Assembly: GCF_002705925.1 (NCBI RefSeq)
Contig: NZ_NKRE01000001.1
Coordinates: forward strand, 996,978 to 1,060,977
Length of the DNA stretch: 64,000 nucleotides
Direction of reading: 5' to 3'
Source of the DNA: Mycobacterium ostraviense
GTDB taxonomy: Bacteria > Actinomycetota > Actinomycetes > Mycobacteriales > Mycobacteriaceae
Part shown: one piece after another, positions 32,847-43,154 of the stretch
Layout of the letters: the number at the start of each line of letters is the position of its first letter
How positions within the stretch are numbered: position 1 is the first letter of the stretch
Position numbers and translations under genes: made by a program
The notes under the pieces: generated by a model
Told to the model about the DNA's origin: nothing
Databases searched by the model: none
Seen by the model: only the letters and a program-made list of their open reading frames with translations

Positions 32847-34256
32847 CTAGTTGGCGGCGTGGAGCCGCGCCCAGGGACGAGCCTCTTCGAGTTCATAGGC
32901 CAGCTCCAACAGCCGGTCTTCCCGCCCCAGGTCGGCTGCCAGCATCATGCCCACTGGCAGCCCGCTCGCGGACTGCGCCATCGGCAGCGAAATCGCCGGC
33001 TCCCCGGTGACGTTCTGTAGCGGCGTGAATGCCACCCAATTGGCCATCCGGTCCATGACCTGTTGGTAGTCCGTGGGAGCGAGATAGCCGATGCGCGGCG
33101 GCGCATCGGCGAGGGTAGGCGTGAGCACGGCATCGTAGGTGGCGAAGAATCGCGCGGTGTGCCGCCGGACTCCGCGCAGCCGGACGATCGCGGCCGGCAG
33201 CAGATGAAAATTGCGGCGGGCTTTACGGGCCAGACCCAGAGTCAAGCTGTCCAGCCGGGTCTGGTCGAACGTCTTGCCGAACGTGAGCCGTCCGGTGCGC
33301 ACCTGCCCCAGCGCCATCAGACCCCAATACAGGACAAAGTCCTCGGTGAAACTGGACGGCACCGGCGGTTGGTCGACGTGTTCGACATGGTGACCGAGCT
33401 CTTCGAGCAACGCGGCCGACTTCAGCGTCAGGTCGCGGACTTCGGGACTGGCCTCCACGTGCACCGAGCGCGTGATCACGGCAATCTTCAGTCGTCGCTT
33501 ACCCGGGCTGGTCACATCACCCACCGCAGGCAACTTGGGCGGGCGCCAGAGGCGCTCGGCCTCTCGATACAAGGCGGCGGTGTCGCGCACCGAGCGGGTC
33601 AGCACCCCGTTGGCGACGATGCGGATCGGCAGCCGCCGCAGCTGCGGGTCCAGTGGCAGCCGGCCGCGCGACGGCTTGAGGCCCACCAGGCCGTTGCAGG
33701 AGGCTGGAATGCGGATGGAGCCGCCGCCGTCGTTGGCGTGCGCGATGGGTACCACCCCGGCGGCGACCAACGCTCCCGAGCCCGATGACGAGGCGCCCGC
33801 CGTGTAGTCGGTATGCCAAGGGTTGCGGACGGGTCCCAGCCGCGGGTGTTCGGCGGCAGCGCTGAATCCGAACTCCGACATCTGCGTCTTGCCCAGCGCG
33901 ATGAGGCCGGTGGACAGCAGCACCCGGGTGATCTCACTGTCGGTGCCCGCCCGGCGCGGCGTCCACGCGTCGGTGCCGCGCATCGTCGGCAGCCCGCTGA
34001 CGTCGACGTTGTCCTTGATATAGCTGGGTACCCCACCAAAAAAGCCGTCGGCCGTCCCGCGCTGGGCCCTGTCGCGCGCCATGTCGAAGGCCTCATACGC
34101 CACCGCGTTGAGCTTCGAGTCGACGGCTTCGCTTCGTGCGATCGCAGCCTCGGCCAGCTCGGTGGGGGTCACCTGACCGGACCGGATGGCCTCGGCAAGA
34201 GCGACGGCGTCGAGATCGCCCAGGGCGTCGTCACCGAAAGCGTGGATGCGGGTCAT
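32847..34256 (-). CDS. amiC: Amidase AmiC (amidase signature family)
   Basis: A 469-residue amidase. The Ser-cisSer-Lys catalytic site is visible: lysine in VPSYIKDN, cis-serine in TAGASSSGSGAL, and nucleophile serine in GGGSIRIPASCNGLVG. It hydrolyses amides; the physiological substrate is not known. It resembles H37Rv rv2888c (473 residues) and keeps its place 9 bp after tsf on the same strand, so it may be transcribed from the rpsB promoter. The ATG start at 34256 is well placed. All motifs are intact. Confidence 0.92.
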   Translation of the reverse strand: MTRIHAFGDDALGDLDAVALAEAIRSGQVTPTELAEAAIARSEAVDSKLNAVAYEAFDMARDRAQRGTADGFFGGVPSYIKDNVDVSGLPTMRGTDAWTPRRAGTDSEITRVLLSTGLIALGKTQMSEFGFSAAAEHPRLGPVRNPWHTDYTAGASSSGSGALVAAGVVPIAHANDGGGSIRIPASCNGLVGLKPSRGRLPLDPQLRRLPIRIVANGVLTRSVRDTAALYREAERLWRPPKLPAVGDVTSPGKRRLKIAVITRSVHVEASPEVRDLTLKSAALLEELGHHVEHVDQPPVPSSFTEDFVLYWGLMALGQVRTGRLTFGKTFDQTRLDSLTLGLARKARRNFHLLPAAIVRLRGVRRHTARFFATYDAVLTPTLADAPPRIGYLAPTDYQQVMDRMANWVAFTPLQNVTGEPAISLPMAQSASGLPVGMMLAADLGREDRLLELAYELEEARPWARLHAAN

Positions 34257-34265
34257 CGGCCGCCG

Positions 34266-35081
34266 CTAAGCCTGGCCTACCTCGAACCGGACGAATCGGG
34301 TCACCGTGACCCCGGCTTCGTCCAGCAGAGCCTTGACGGACTTCTTGTTGTCGGACACCGATGGCTGCTCGAGCAGGACGGCGTCCTTGAAGAAACCGGT
34401 CAGCCGGCCTTCGACGATCTTGGGCAGGGCCTGCTCGGGTTTGCCCTCGGCCTTCGCGGTCTCCTCGGCGATGCGGCGTTCGGTGGCCACGACGTCTTCG
34501 GGCACATCGTCGCGTGACAGGTACCGCGCCTTGAGCGCGGCTATCTGCAGCGTGACGGCATGGGCGGCATCTTTGTCGCCACCCTGGTACTCGACCAGCA
34601 CACCCACCGCCGGCGGCAGATCGGCCGAACGCCGGTGCAGGTAGGTCTCGACGGTGCCGTCGAAGTTGGCGACGCGGCGCAATTCGAGCTTCTCGCCGAT
34701 CTTGGCCGACAGTTCGCCGATGGCCTGTTCGACGTTCTTGTCACCCGCTTGAGCCGCCTTGAGCGCGTCGACGTCGGCAGCTTTCGACGACACGGCCGCC
34801 GCCACGATCTGATCGGCCAGCGCCTGGAATTCCGCGTTCTTGGCAACGAAGTCGGTCTCGCAATTCAGTTCGATGAGCACGCCCTCCTTGGCCGCGACCA
34901 GGCCTTCGGCGGTGGCGCGCTCGGCTCGCTTGCCGACGTCCTTGGCGCCCTTGATCCGGAGCGCCTCGACGGCCTTGTCGAAGTCGCCGTCGGCTTCGGC
35001 CAGCGCGTTCTTGCAGTCCAGCATGCCGGAACCGGTGAGCTCGCGAAGCCGCTTGACGTCGGCAGCGGTGAAGTTCGCCAA
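34266..35081 (-). CDS. tsf: Elongation factor Ts
   Basis: EF-Ts recycles EF-Tu by nucleotide exchange. The 271-residue protein has the UBA-like N-terminal domain with [20 protein letters not shown], the core motif [14 protein letters not shown], and [16 protein letters not shown] in the dimerisation region. The length equals that I recall from H37Rv. The start is TTG at 35081, preceded by AGGAAGG about 8 bases upstream; rpsB ends 3 bp before it, so the two are tightly coupled. Confidence 0.96.
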   Translation of the reverse strand: MANFTAADVKRLRELTGSGMLDCKNALAEADGDFDKAVEALRIKGAKDVGKRAERATAEGLVAAKEGVLIELNCETDFVAKNAEFQALADQIVAAAVSSKAADVDALKAAQAGDKNVEQAIGELSAKIGEKLELRRVANFDGTVETYLHRRSADLPPAVGVLVEYQGGDKDAAHAVTLQIAALKARYLSRDDVPEDVVATERRIAEETAKAEGKPEQALPKIVEGRLTGFFKDAVLLEQPSVSDNKKSVKALLDEAGVTVTRFVRFEVGQA

Positions 35082-35084
35082 TGA

Positions 35085-35948
35085 TCAGCCTTCCTGTGAG
35101 GGATCAGTCGTTGATTCGGTGGAGGTTTCGGCCGTCGGGTCGCCAGCCCCGGCCGTCACCGGAGTTGTTGCCGAGGCCAGCAGCTCCTGCTCCCATTCGG
35201 CGAGCGGCTCGACGGCCAGCGAGTCCGCAGCCTCGGGCTTGCCGTCGCCGCGGCCCAGCCCGGCGCGGGCTTGCAGGCCCTCGGCGACCGCGGACGCGAT
35301 CACCTTGGTCAGCAGCGCGGCCGAACGGATCGCGTCGTCGTTGCCCGGGATCGGGTAGTCGACCTCGTCGGGGTCGCAGTTGGTGTCCAGGATCGCGATC
35401 ACCGGGATGCCGAGTTTGCGGGCCTCGCCGACGGCGATGTGTTCCTTGTTGGTGTCGACGACCCAGATCGCCGAGGGCACCTTGGCCATGTCCCTGATCC
35501 CACCCAGGGACCGCTCCAGCTTGTTCTTCTCCCGGGTCAGGCCGAGGATCTCCTTTTTGGTGCGGCCCTCGAAGCCGCCGGTCTGTTCCATCGCCTCGAG
35601 CTCTTTGAGGCGCTGCAGCCGCTTGTGCACCGTGGAGAAGTTGGTGAGCATGCCGCCCAGCCAGCGCTGGTTCACATACGGCATGCCGACGCGCGTGGCT
35701 TCGGCGGCGACGGACTCCTGCGCCTGCTTTTTGGTGCCGACGAATAGCACCGAGCCGCCGTGGGCGACGGTTTCTTTGACGAACTCGTACGCCTTGTCGA
35801 TGAACGTCAGGGTCTGCTGTAGGTCGATGATGTAGATGCCGTTGCGGTCGGTGAAGATGAACCGCTTCATCTTGGGATTCCAGCGACGGGTCTGGTGCCC
35901 GAAGTGGGTGCCGCTGTCAAGCAGCTGCTTCATGGTGACTACGGCCAT
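35085..35948 (-). CDS. rpsB: 30S ribosomal protein S2
   Basis: A 287-residue S2. Diagnostic segments are [58 protein letters not shown] and [19 protein letters not shown]. The C-terminal ~50 residues form an acidic Ser/Thr/Glu tail longer than in E. coli (241 residues) but usual in mycobacteria. It heads the rpsB-tsf(-amiC) unit. The upstream gap contains the palindrome GGGGAGTACTCCCC at 36164-36177, which may be regulatory or chance. Confidence 0.97.
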   Translation of the reverse strand: MAVVTMKQLLDSGTHFGHQTRRWNPKMKRFIFTDRNGIYIIDLQQTLTFIDKAYEFVKETVAHGGSVLFVGTKKQAQESVAAEATRVGMPYVNQRWLGGMLTNFSTVHKRLQRLKELEAMEQTGGFEGRTKKEILGLTREKNKLERSLGGIRDMAKVPSAIWVVDTNKEHIAVGEARKLGIPVIAILDTNCDPDEVDYPIPGNDDAIRSAALLTKVIASAVAEGLQARAGLGRGDGKPEAADSLAVEPLAEWEQELLASATTPVTAGAGDPTAETSTESTTDPSQEG

Positions 35949-36206
35949 TGCCGGTATTCCTTTGTTGTCGGTTGCTTGCTCGGCATCGGGTGACGCCGGG
36001 CCCTGGCGGCTGCTGCGATGCCGGACCCTGTTACGGGACCGCCCGGCATGCGGTGCGAATTCCTGAACAACGGGAGTCGCCGGTGCAGACGCGCGAAGTC
36101 AGCCCGCTGATGCGAGCTGCGCCGAGAAGTTTACACCCCGTGGGCTGATGGCTTTCCCCAGCCGGGGAGTACTCCCCAGACCCGTCAGCGGTGGCTGGTA
36201 CCGCGG

Positions 36207-36722
36207 TTGGCGTGGCGCTTGACTGAGCCGGTGCGACGGTTGGCGTTGATCGTGTGCTGGACGCTGGCCAGTGCTTGGCCGGCGGTTGCCGACGATTTTC
36301 GGCTGGAATGGCCGTTGCGGCCACCTCCCGCCGTGGTACGCGGCTATGACGCGCCCGCGCCGAACTGGCATCCCGGACACCGCGGTGTGGACTTGGCCGC
36401 TGCTCCCGGTCAGCCCGTGTACGCGCCCGGCGACGCGACGGTTGTCTTCGCCGGGTTGCTGGCGGGGCGGCCGGTCGTTTCATTGGCTCATCCGGGCGAG
36501 TTGCATACCAGCTACGAGCCGGTGCGGGCGACGGTCCGAGCCGGTCAGCTGGTGACGGCGCAGACGGCGCTGGGGACCGTGCTGGCCGGCCATCCCGGCT
36601 GCGCTGCGCAGGCATGCCTGCATTGGGGTGCCATGTGGGGGCCGGCTTCGCGTGCCGACTACGTCGACCCGCTGGGTTTGGTGAAATCCACACCGATAAG
36701 GCTCAAGCCGCTGACGGGCTGA
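36207..36722 (+). CDS. Secreted M23-type peptidase-like protein (Rv2891-like)
   Basis: A 171-residue protein with an N-terminal hydrophobic signal (RRLALIVCWTLASAWPAVAD). The mature part has the LytM fold: HPGHRGVDLAAAPG contains the HxxxD zinc motif and QACLHWGAMWG the HxG/HxH end. LytM/M23 enzymes cut peptidoglycan peptides; a second metal-binding histidine in canonical HxH form is not clear (LHWG), so activity is uncertain. TTG at 36207 starts the frame; GTG at 36231 is an alternative. It is divergent from rpsB as in H37Rv. Confidence 0.8.
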   Translation: MAWRLTEPVRRLALIVCWTLASAWPAVADDFRLEWPLRPPPAVVRGYDAPAPNWHPGHRGVDLAAAPGQPVYAPGDATVVFAGLLAGRPVVSLAHPGELHTSYEPVRATVRAGQLVTAQTALGTVLAGHPGCAAQACLHWGAMWGPASRADYVDPLGLVKSTPIRLKPLTG

Positions 36723-36960
36723 GTTCTTGGTGCTCGCGGCTAGCGTCAACAATCGCCACGTCGGTACCAGTAGCCACAGGAGTCTCCGACTCCGGCGCGC
36801 CCCACCGGACCTAGAGACTGTTGTGACAGGTGTGATGGGCGTGACCCGGGACCGACGTACGGACTGGCGCGCCCGCCTATCCCGAATCGCCGGGCTCGGC
36901 CGGAGTGCCCTGCTCCCCACATGCCGCTGCGCGGCGTGCCCGCCGATCCCGAGGAGCCGC

Positions 36961-37869
36961 CTAGGCGCGGGGATGGGCCTGATCGTGCACCGCCCGCAGC
37001 CGGTTTACCGCCACATGGGTATACAGCTGCGTGGTGGCCAGACTGGAATGGCCCAGCAATTCCTGGACAACCCGCAGGTCGGCACCGCCTTCGAGGAGAT
37101 GAGTGGCTGCACTGTGCCGCAACCCGTGCGGCCCTATGTCAGGCGCGCCGTTCACCGCGCCGACGGTCTGGTGCACCACGGTGCGCGCCTGCCGAACGTC
37201 GAGTCGTCGTCCCCGAGCGCCCAGCAGTAGGGCGGGCCCAGACTCGGCCGTGACGAGCGCGGGACGGCCATCGGTCAGCCAGGCTTGCAACGCCTCAGCA
37301 GCTGGCCGTCCGTAGGGCACAGTGCGCTGCTTGTTGCCCTTACCGAGCACCCGCACCACCCGATGCCCGGTGTCGACGTCGTCGATGTCCAGGCCGCACA
37401 GCTCGCTCACCCGAACTCCGGTGGCATAGAGCAACTCGACGATCAACCTGTCCCGTAAGGCCAGCGGATCACCCTGCAGCGCACCGGATTTCGCGGCCGT
37501 CATCGCCGCCAACGCCTGATCCTGACGCAGCACAGCGGGCAACGTGCGGTGGGCTTTCGGAACCTGCAACCGGGCGGCCGGGTCGCCGGTCAACAAGCCA
37601 CGCCGGACCGCCCATGCCGTGAAGGCCTTGACCGCCGACGTGCGCCGGGCCAGCGTGGTGCGTGCGGCTCCCGCGCCGGCTGCACTGGCCAACCATGCCC
37701 GCAGCAGCGGCAGGCTCAGCGTTTCCAGGGCGGACCCGCGGTCGGTCAGAAAGGCGAACAGCGACCGCAGGTCGCCCAGATATGCCCGGCGGGTGTGCGC
37801 CGACCGTCCGCATTGCAGCGCCAGGTAGTCGTCGAACTCTTCGAGGATTGCCTCGTCCTTATCCGGCAC
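36961..37869 (-). CDS. xerC: Tyrosine recombinase XerC
   Basis: XerC, with XerD, resolves chromosome dimers at dif. The 302-residue protein has an N-terminal SAM-like domain ([21 protein letters not shown]) and a catalytic domain with [14 protein letters not shown] (first Arg), [15 protein letters not shown] (His-x-x-Arg), [18 protein letters not shown] (His and the tyrosine nucleophile). The length fits H37Rv rv2894c. GTG 37869 is the start. PPE45 (rv2892c) and rv2893, upstream of it in H37Rv order, are absent. No attachment site or cargo suggests integrase activity. Confidence 0.94.
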   Translation of the reverse strand: MPDKDEAILEEFDDYLALQCGRSAHTRRAYLGDLRSLFAFLTDRGSALETLSLPLLRAWLASAAGAGAARTTLARRTSAVKAFTAWAVRRGLLTGDPAARLQVPKAHRTLPAVLRQDQALAAMTAAKSGALQGDPLALRDRLIVELLYATGVRVSELCGLDIDDVDTGHRVVRVLGKGNKQRTVPYGRPAAEALQAWLTDGRPALVTAESGPALLLGARGRRLDVRQARTVVHQTVGAVNGAPDIGPHGLRHSAATHLLEGGADLRVVQELLGHSSLATTQLYTHVAVNRLRAVHDQAHPRA

Positions 37870-37900
37870 GCCCCCACCGTCGCAGACCCGGCGCCGCGAT

Positions 37901-39073
37901 TCACTCGACGCGCCGCAGTGTGTCCGGGGTGAGATCTTTGCGCGTCGGGTAACCGTCGACGGCCATGATCAGATCGGCTTCGGCAAGCATCATGCGCAAT
38001 ACGTGCACGATGCCGTCGACTCCGCCCAGCGCCAGACCGTAGGCGTAGGGACGGCCGACGCCGACGGCGGTCGCGCCCATCGCGAGCGCCTTGATGACGT
38101 CGGCGCCGCTGCGAATCCCCGAGTCGAACAGCACCGGCAGCCCGTCGGCGGCCTCGACAACGGCCGGCAAACAGTCCAGCGCGGGCAGGCCGCCGTTGGC
38201 TTGCCGGCCGCCGTGGTTGGAGCAGTAGATGCCGTCGACGCCGCCGTCTTTGGCGCGCCGGGCGTCGTCGGGATGGCAGATGCCCTTGACGATCAGTGGA
38301 AGTTCGGTCAGCGAACGCAGCCAGCTGAGGTCGTCCCACGAAAGCGGCTGTCCGAAGACCTGGGCCCAGCGCAGCACCGCGCCCTGCCGGTCCTCTTCCG
38401 GCGGGCGCGGCAGGCTGGCGCGGAAAACCGGGTCGCTGGTGTAGTTGGCCAGGCAGTGACCACGCAGCTGCGGGAAGTTCGCCGTGCTCAGGTCGCGCGG
38501 CCGCCAGCCGGTAACCCAGGTGTCGAGCGTGACGACGATGCCCTTGAAACCGGCCGCTTCGGCGCGGCGTACCAGGCTGGCGGCCAACTCGCGGTCGGTC
38601 GGCGTATACAGCTGAAAGAACCCGGGGGTATCACCGAACGCGGCGGCGACGTCTTCCATGGGGTCGACCGTGAGCGTCGATGCGACCATCGGTACGCCGG
38701 TGCGGGCGGCCGCGCGTGCGGTGGCCAGGTCGCCGTGGCCGTCCTGCGCGCACAACCCGATGACCCCGATCGGCGCCATGAACAGCGGCGAGGGCAAGGT
38801 CAGGCCGAACAGTTCGACCGCCAGGTCGCGTGTGGCGGCGCCGACGAACATCCGCGGCACCAAGCCCCAGCGATCGAAGGCCTCGCGGTTAGCACGCTGG
38901 GTGCTCTCGTCGCCCGCTCCCCCGGCGACATAGGACCACACCGAGGGCGGTAGTGCCACCGCGGCCTTGGCCTCCAGCGCCGCAAACGCCATCGGCAGCG
39001 GCGGCGCCACCCCGGCCAGTCCGTGAAAATAGATTTCGTTCTGGTAGTCACCGAAGTGGGGCCGGTATGCCAT
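37901..39073 (-). CDS. FMN-dependent alpha-hydroxy-acid oxidase, lactate 2-monooxygenase type
   Basis: A 390-residue flavoenzyme. It aligns closely with M. smegmatis lactate 2-monooxygenase: [65 protein letters not shown], and [20 protein letters not shown] with the catalytic histidine, then [12 protein letters not shown]. The M. smegmatis enzyme oxidatively decarboxylates L-lactate to acetate, CO2 and water. Not in the xerC-viuB interval of H37Rv as I recall, so probably an insertion or a loss there. It ends 31 bp before xerC on the same strand. Confidence 0.88.
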   Translation of the reverse strand: MAYRPHFGDYQNEIYFHGLAGVAPPLPMAFAALEAKAAVALPPSVWSYVAGGAGDESTQRANREAFDRWGLVPRMFVGAATRDLAVELFGLTLPSPLFMAPIGVIGLCAQDGHGDLATARAAARTGVPMVASTLTVDPMEDVAAAFGDTPGFFQLYTPTDRELAASLVRRAEAAGFKGIVVTLDTWVTGWRPRDLSTANFPQLRGHCLANYTSDPVFRASLPRPPEEDRQGAVLRWAQVFGQPLSWDDLSWLRSLTELPLIVKGICHPDDARRAKDGGVDGIYCSNHGGRQANGGLPALDCLPAVVEAADGLPVLFDSGIRSGADVIKALAMGATAVGVGRPYAYGLALGGVDGIVHVLRMMLAEADLIMAVDGYPTRKDLTPDTLRRVE

Positions 39074-39096
39074 GGGACGAGAATGCCAGCCGGCGT

Positions 39097-39945
39097 TCAG
39101 CCGCCGGCTTCGGCCTCAGCCAGTTCCTTCTTCCATTGCCGGAACGTCTCTTCGGTGCGTCCGCGCCGCCAGTAACCGGAGATCGACGACGCCCATTTGG
39201 CTTCCACGCCACGCTCTTTGCGGATGTAGGGCCGCAGGTTGTGCATGACGGCTTGCGCCTCACCATGGATGAACACCTGAACCTGACCCGGCAGCCACTG
39301 CGCGCTGGTAACCGCCTCGATCAGTGGCGCATGATCACCGGCACGGTCCTCGGGAACCAGATCCGCGCGGCCGCCGCGGTAGACCCAGTGCACATCGACG
39401 GACTCCGGCGAAATCAATTCGATCTCGTCGTCGGGGCCGGCCACTTCGATGAATGCCTGGCCAACCGCTTTGGCGGGCAACGCTTCCAGCGCTGCGGCGA
39501 TGGCTGGGAGCGCGGATTCGTCACCTGCCAGCAGATGCCAGTCGGCGGCCGGGTCGGGTGCGTAGGCGCCGCCCGGCCCCATCAGGTACATCCGCTGTCC
39601 GGGTGCAACCGTAGCCGCCCACGGACCGGCCACGCCGTGTTCGCCGTGCACCACGATGTCGATCGCGATTTCGCGCGCCGCGGTGTCGACTCGGCGGACG
39701 GTCATGGTGCGTACCGAGGGCTGCTTGGCGCGCGGGAGGCCGGCAAAGCTGTCCAGGGTCAGCGGCCGGGGCAGTTCCGCCACATCGACGTCGTCGGCGA
39801 CGAATACCAGCTTGACGTAGGAGTCGGTGAAATCGTTGGGAACGAATGTGTCGAAGCCGCTGCCGCCGAGCCGCACCCGGATCAGGTGCGGCGCGAGTTG
39901 CCGGGTGCCGACGACGTCGAAGGTGTGCAGTGGTCGACCCGCCAC
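39097..39945 (-). CDS. viuB: Siderophore-interacting protein ViuB (ferric reductase)
   Basis: A 282-residue flavoprotein of the FAD-binding-9/SIP family that reduces Fe3+ siderophores to release iron. The FAD/ferredoxin-reductase-like fold shows [12 protein letters not shown], the [12 protein letters not shown] segment, [18 protein letters not shown], and [17 protein letters not shown]. The C-terminus has [23 protein letters not shown] 39945 has AGGAGG 4-5 bases upstream and gives the same length as H37Rv rv2895c; a frame to 40041 lacks such a signal. The conserved place between xerC and dprA is kept. Confidence 0.92.
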   Translation of the reverse strand: MAGRPLHTFDVVGTRQLAPHLIRVRLGGSGFDTFVPNDFTDSYVKLVFVADDVDVAELPRPLTLDSFAGLPRAKQPSVRTMTVRRVDTAAREIAIDIVVHGEHGVAGPWAATVAPGQRMYLMGPGGAYAPDPAADWHLLAGDESALPAIAAALEALPAKAVGQAFIEVAGPDDEIELISPESVDVHWVYRGGRADLVPEDRAGDHAPLIEAVTSAQWLPGQVQVFIHGEAQAVMHNLRPYIRKERGVEAKWASSISGYWRRGRTEETFRQWKKELAEAEAGG

Positions 39946-39983
39946 GTATCCTCCTGTCCTGTCCAAACCCGACCCTTTGTCGA

Positions 39984-41150
39984 CTATACGAGCCGGCCTG
40001 AGAAACCCGCCCGGGCCCGCTCGGCACGGACGATGCGCCACCGGCCCTCGTCGCGCCGAGCCAGCCCGCCCACCTCGAGGATTGCCAGCTGTCCCAGCAC
40101 CTGCTCTGGCAGCAGCCCCGACGCGGCGGCGATCTCGTCGACAGTTGCGGCGCCGCGGCCGGGCAACGCTTCGTATACCCGACGTTCGGCCTCGCTCAGG
40201 CCGTCGAAAAGGGTGCTGGGCCGCGGCTGTTCGGCGGCCAGCTCACCGATGTGACCGACAAGCTCGACAATGTCGTCGACTCGCATGATCAACTCCGCGC
40301 CGTCGCGCAGCAGCACATGGCAGCCGGCCGAAGCCGACGACGTCACCGGCCCCGGGACCGCCCCCACCGCACGGCCCAACGCCCGGGCCCACGCCGCCGT
40401 ATTGGCCGCACCGCTGCGCAGGCCCGCTTCCACCACCACCGCCGCACCCGCGACGGCGGCCACCAGCCGGTTGCGGGTCAGGAACCGGTAGCGGGCCGGA
40501 CGCACACCGGGCGGGTATTCGGTGATCAGCAGCCCATGCTCGCCGATGCGGTGTAGCAGCGACGAATGCCCGGCCGGATAAGGGACGTCGATTCCACCCG
40601 CCAGCACCGCCACGGTGATGCCGTCGCAATTGAGCGCCGCGCGGTGGGCTGCGCCGTCGATGCCGTACGCGCCGCCGGAGATGACGGCAACGTCACGCTC
40701 GGCCAGGCCGGCGGTCAGATCTGCCGCGACGTGCTCGCCGTAGGCAGTCGCGGCCCGGGTTCCGACGATAGCGGCGGCGCGCGGCACCACCTCGTCAAGG
40801 CGCGCAGGGCCCCGTGCCCACAACACCATCGGCACACCGCCGTACGGCTTGGCCCGCGCTGCGGAGCCACCGAACGCGGCAAATGCGAGCACCGGCCATT
40901 CGTCGTCGTCGGGCGTGATCAGTCGTCCGCCGCGGCGCATGAGCAGTTCGAGGTCTGTCGCGGCCCGGTCGATTCCGCGCCTGGCCTGGGTGTGGCGCGC
41001 CAAGTCGCCGTCGACCAGCCCGCGCCGCACCCGATCGGCCGCTTCCAGCGGGCCGACACAGCGCACCAGCGCGGCGAGTTCCGCACAGGGCGGCTCCGCC
41101 ACCCGGGACAGGTAGGCCCAGGCCCGCAACACGTCGCCCACTGCGGTCAT
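39984..41150 (-). CDS. dprA: DNA processing protein DprA
   Basis: DprA binds single-stranded DNA and loads RecA during uptake. The 388-residue protein has a Rossmann-like core with AIVGTRAATAYGEHVAADL, VISGGAYGIDGAAHRAAL, VLAGGIDVPYPAGHSSL and VEAGLRSGAANTAAWA, then a winged-helix-like C-terminal domain. The ATG at 41150 overlaps the comM TGA (ATGA), so the genes are coupled. Mycobacteria lack an obvious type IV pilus uptake system, so its role here is not settled. Size matches H37Rv rv2896c. Confidence 0.94.
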   Translation of the reverse strand: MTAVGDVLRAWAYLSRVAEPPCAELAALVRCVGPLEAADRVRRGLVDGDLARHTQARRGIDRAATDLELLMRRGGRLITPDDDEWPVLAFAAFGGSAARAKPYGGVPMVLWARGPARLDEVVPRAAAIVGTRAATAYGEHVAADLTAGLAERDVAVISGGAYGIDGAAHRAALNCDGITVAVLAGGIDVPYPAGHSSLLHRIGEHGLLITEYPPGVRPARYRFLTRNRLVAAVAGAAVVVEAGLRSGAANTAAWARALGRAVGAVPGPVTSSASAGCHVLLRDGAELIMRVDDIVELVGHIGELAAEQPRPSTLFDGLSEAERRVYEALPGRGAATVDEIAAASGLLPEQVLGQLAILEVGGLARRDEGRWRIVRAERARAGFSGRLV

Positions 41151-42658
41151 CGCGAGATTCCCGGTTGCCGGAAGCTCAGCGCGGTGGCGACATCCTCGAG
41201 GCTCGGCGAGACCCGGCCGGCCAAATCGGCCAAACTCCACGCGACCCGCAATGTCCGATCGACGCCGCGAATGCTCACCAGTCCACGATCCAGGGCCTTG
41301 CGCAGTGGCTCCATCGCCGCATTGCCGGGCCGGAACTTGCGCCGCAGCAACGGCCCGCTGACTTCGGCGTTGGTGGCGAAGCCATGCGGTCGCCACCGCT
41401 GCGCGGCAGCATCGCGAGCGGACGCCACGCGACGGCGAACCTGTGAGGTCGGCTCCCCGTCGACGGCCGACATCGCCCCCGCCCGCACCGGATGCATCTG
41501 CACCCTCAGGTCCACCCGGTCCAGCAACGGTCCGGACAGCTTGCCCAGGTAACGCCTCTTGACGGTGGCCGCGCAGATGCAGTCCGCTGGATCCGCCGGC
41601 GCACACGGGCACGGGTTGGCAGCCAGCACGAGTTGGAAGCGGGCCGGGTAGCACGCCACGCCGTCGCGCCGGGCAAGGCGAATCTCGCCGTCCTCCAAGG
41701 GAGTTCGCAGTGCCTCCAGCGCGCTGACGCTGATCTCGGCGCACTCGTCCAGGAACAACACGCCGCGGTGGGCGCGGCTCACCGCGCCCGGACGGGCCAT
41801 CCCCGAACCCCCGCCGACCAGGGCCGCCACGCTGGAACTGTGATGCGGCGCCACGAACGGCGGCCGGGTGATCAACGGCGTGTTCCCGGACAGCAGGCCG
41901 GCCACCGAGTGGATCGCGGTGACCTCCAGCGACTCGCTGTCCGACAACGGCGGCAGCAGTCCCGGAAGACGTTGCGCCAGCATGGTTTTGCCCACTCCAG
42001 GCGGACCGGTCAACATGACGTGGTGGCCGCCGGCTGCGGCCACCTCGACCGCGAACCGCGCTTGCGATTGGCCCACGACATCGGCCAGATCAGCCGATCG
42101 CTCCTCCACAGTGGCTGCCGGCGCGACCCTGTCGCCCAAACCGGCTGAACCGTTCAGCCAGCTCCTCAATTGGCCCAGGCTATGGACACCCCGGACGTCG
42201 ATACCATCCACCAGGCAGGCTTCAGCAAGGTTGTCCGCCGGAACGACGACGGTCGGCCAGCCGTCGCGCTTGGCGGCCAGCACGGCAGGCAGCACGCCAC
42301 GCACCGCCCGGACCCGACCGTCCAACGACAACTCCCCCAACAGCACGGTCTTCTCCAGGCGGTGCCACGGATTCTTCCGCTGCGCCGACAGCACCGCGGC
42401 CGCCAGGGCCAGGTCGTAGACCGACCCCATCTTCGGCAGCGTCGCAGGCGACAGCGCAAGCGTCAGCCGCGCCAAGGGCCAGCTGTTTCCGCAATTGGTG
42501 ACAGCGGCACGGACCCGGTCGCGAGACTCCTGCAGGGCCGCGTCGGGCAAACCCACCAGATGAACACCCGGCAGTCCTGACGTGATGTCGGCTTCGATCT
42601 CCACAATTTGGCCGTCCAGCGCGCACACCGCCACCGAAAACGCACGTCCCAGCGCCAT
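41147..42658 (-). CDS. comM: Mg chelatase-like AAA+ ATPase ComM/YifB
   Basis: A 503-residue protein of the YifB/ComM family, a hexameric helicase promoting branch migration in transformation in Gram-negative bacteria. Features are the N-terminal Lon-like domain (VEIEADITSGLPGVHLVGLP), Walker A GPPGVGKTMLAQRLPGLLPP, Walker B GVLFLDECAEI, and a C-terminal zinc-like cluster PCPCAPADPADCICAA. It overlaps dprA by 4 bp and yraN by 1 bp. The length equals H37Rv rv2897c. Confidence 0.95.
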   Translation of the reverse strand: MALGRAFSVAVCALDGQIVEIEADITSGLPGVHLVGLPDAALQESRDRVRAAVTNCGNSWPLARLTLALSPATLPKMGSVYDLALAAAVLSAQRKNPWHRLEKTVLLGELSLDGRVRAVRGVLPAVLAAKRDGWPTVVVPADNLAEACLVDGIDVRGVHSLGQLRSWLNGSAGLGDRVAPAATVEERSADLADVVGQSQARFAVEVAAAGGHHVMLTGPPGVGKTMLAQRLPGLLPPLSDSESLEVTAIHSVAGLLSGNTPLITRPPFVAPHHSSSVAALVGGGSGMARPGAVSRAHRGVLFLDECAEISVSALEALRTPLEDGEIRLARRDGVACYPARFQLVLAANPCPCAPADPADCICAATVKRRYLGKLSGPLLDRVDLRVQMHPVRAGAMSAVDGEPTSQVRRRVASARDAAAQRWRPHGFATNAEVSGPLLRRKFRPGNAAMEPLRKALDRGLVSIRGVDRTLRVAWSLADLAGRVSPSLEDVATALSFRQPGISR

Positions 42659-43035
42659 CAGCCGATCCCCTTCAGGTGGGTGAGCTCCGGTACCCGCCGC
42701 CGGCCGATCCGCACGCCGATCACATCGATGCGGACCGCGGCCCAGCGTTGGTCCTGCCCGGCCAACCACAGCCCGGCCAGTCGACGCAGTCGACGAACCT
42801 TCGGCTCGGTCACCGCGTGCGCCAACCCGCCATAGCCGTCGCCGGTGCGGGTCTTGACCTCGACAAACACCACCGATCGGGCGCCGGGATCACAGGCGAC
42901 CACATCGAGTTCGCCGTACCGGCAGCGCCAGTTGCGGTTCAAGATCCGCAACCCCAGACCGGTCAGATGGTCCACGGCCAGTTGCTCACCCAGCGCCCCG
43001 AGCTGTGCCCGCGTCAAAGTCCTCTGCGTCGTCAT
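42658..43035 (-). CDS. YraN/UPF0102 family nuclease-like protein
   Basis: A 125-residue protein with the restriction-endonuclease-like fold: GALGEQLAVDHLTGLGLRIL, NWRCRYGELDVVA with the D in ELD, and VVFVEVKTRTGDGYG with E-x-K. These are the metal-binding residues of PD-(D/E)xK enzymes. Function is unproven, but coupling to comM-dprA is widespread. ATG 43035 gives the H37Rv-like start MTTQ; TTG 43044 is possible. The stop shares one base with the comM start. Confidence 0.9.
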   Translation of the reverse strand: MTTQRTLTRAQLGALGEQLAVDHLTGLGLRILNRNWRCRYGELDVVACDPGARSVVFVEVKTRTGDGYGGLAHAVTEPKVRRLRRLAGLWLAGQDQRWAAVRIDVIGVRIGRRRVPELTHLKGIG

Positions 43036-43154
43036 GCCCGTCAATCTGCATGCCTGTCCCGACAGTCAGGGCAGGGCCGGACCCCTGGGCGCCCAAGAAC
43101 GGCTCAGTTATCCACAGTCGCGCGCTCATCCCCAAGAACGCCGATCACATCCAG

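Noticed and set aside
36164..36177. GGGGAGTACTCCCC palindrome upstream of rpsB
   Set aside because: Perfect but only 14 bp and not positioned against a clear promoter; insufficient to call an operator.
36961..37869. XerC as a phage or island integrase
   Set aside because: It is at the conserved xerC position, of chromosomal type, and has no tRNA, attachment repeats or cargo beside it.
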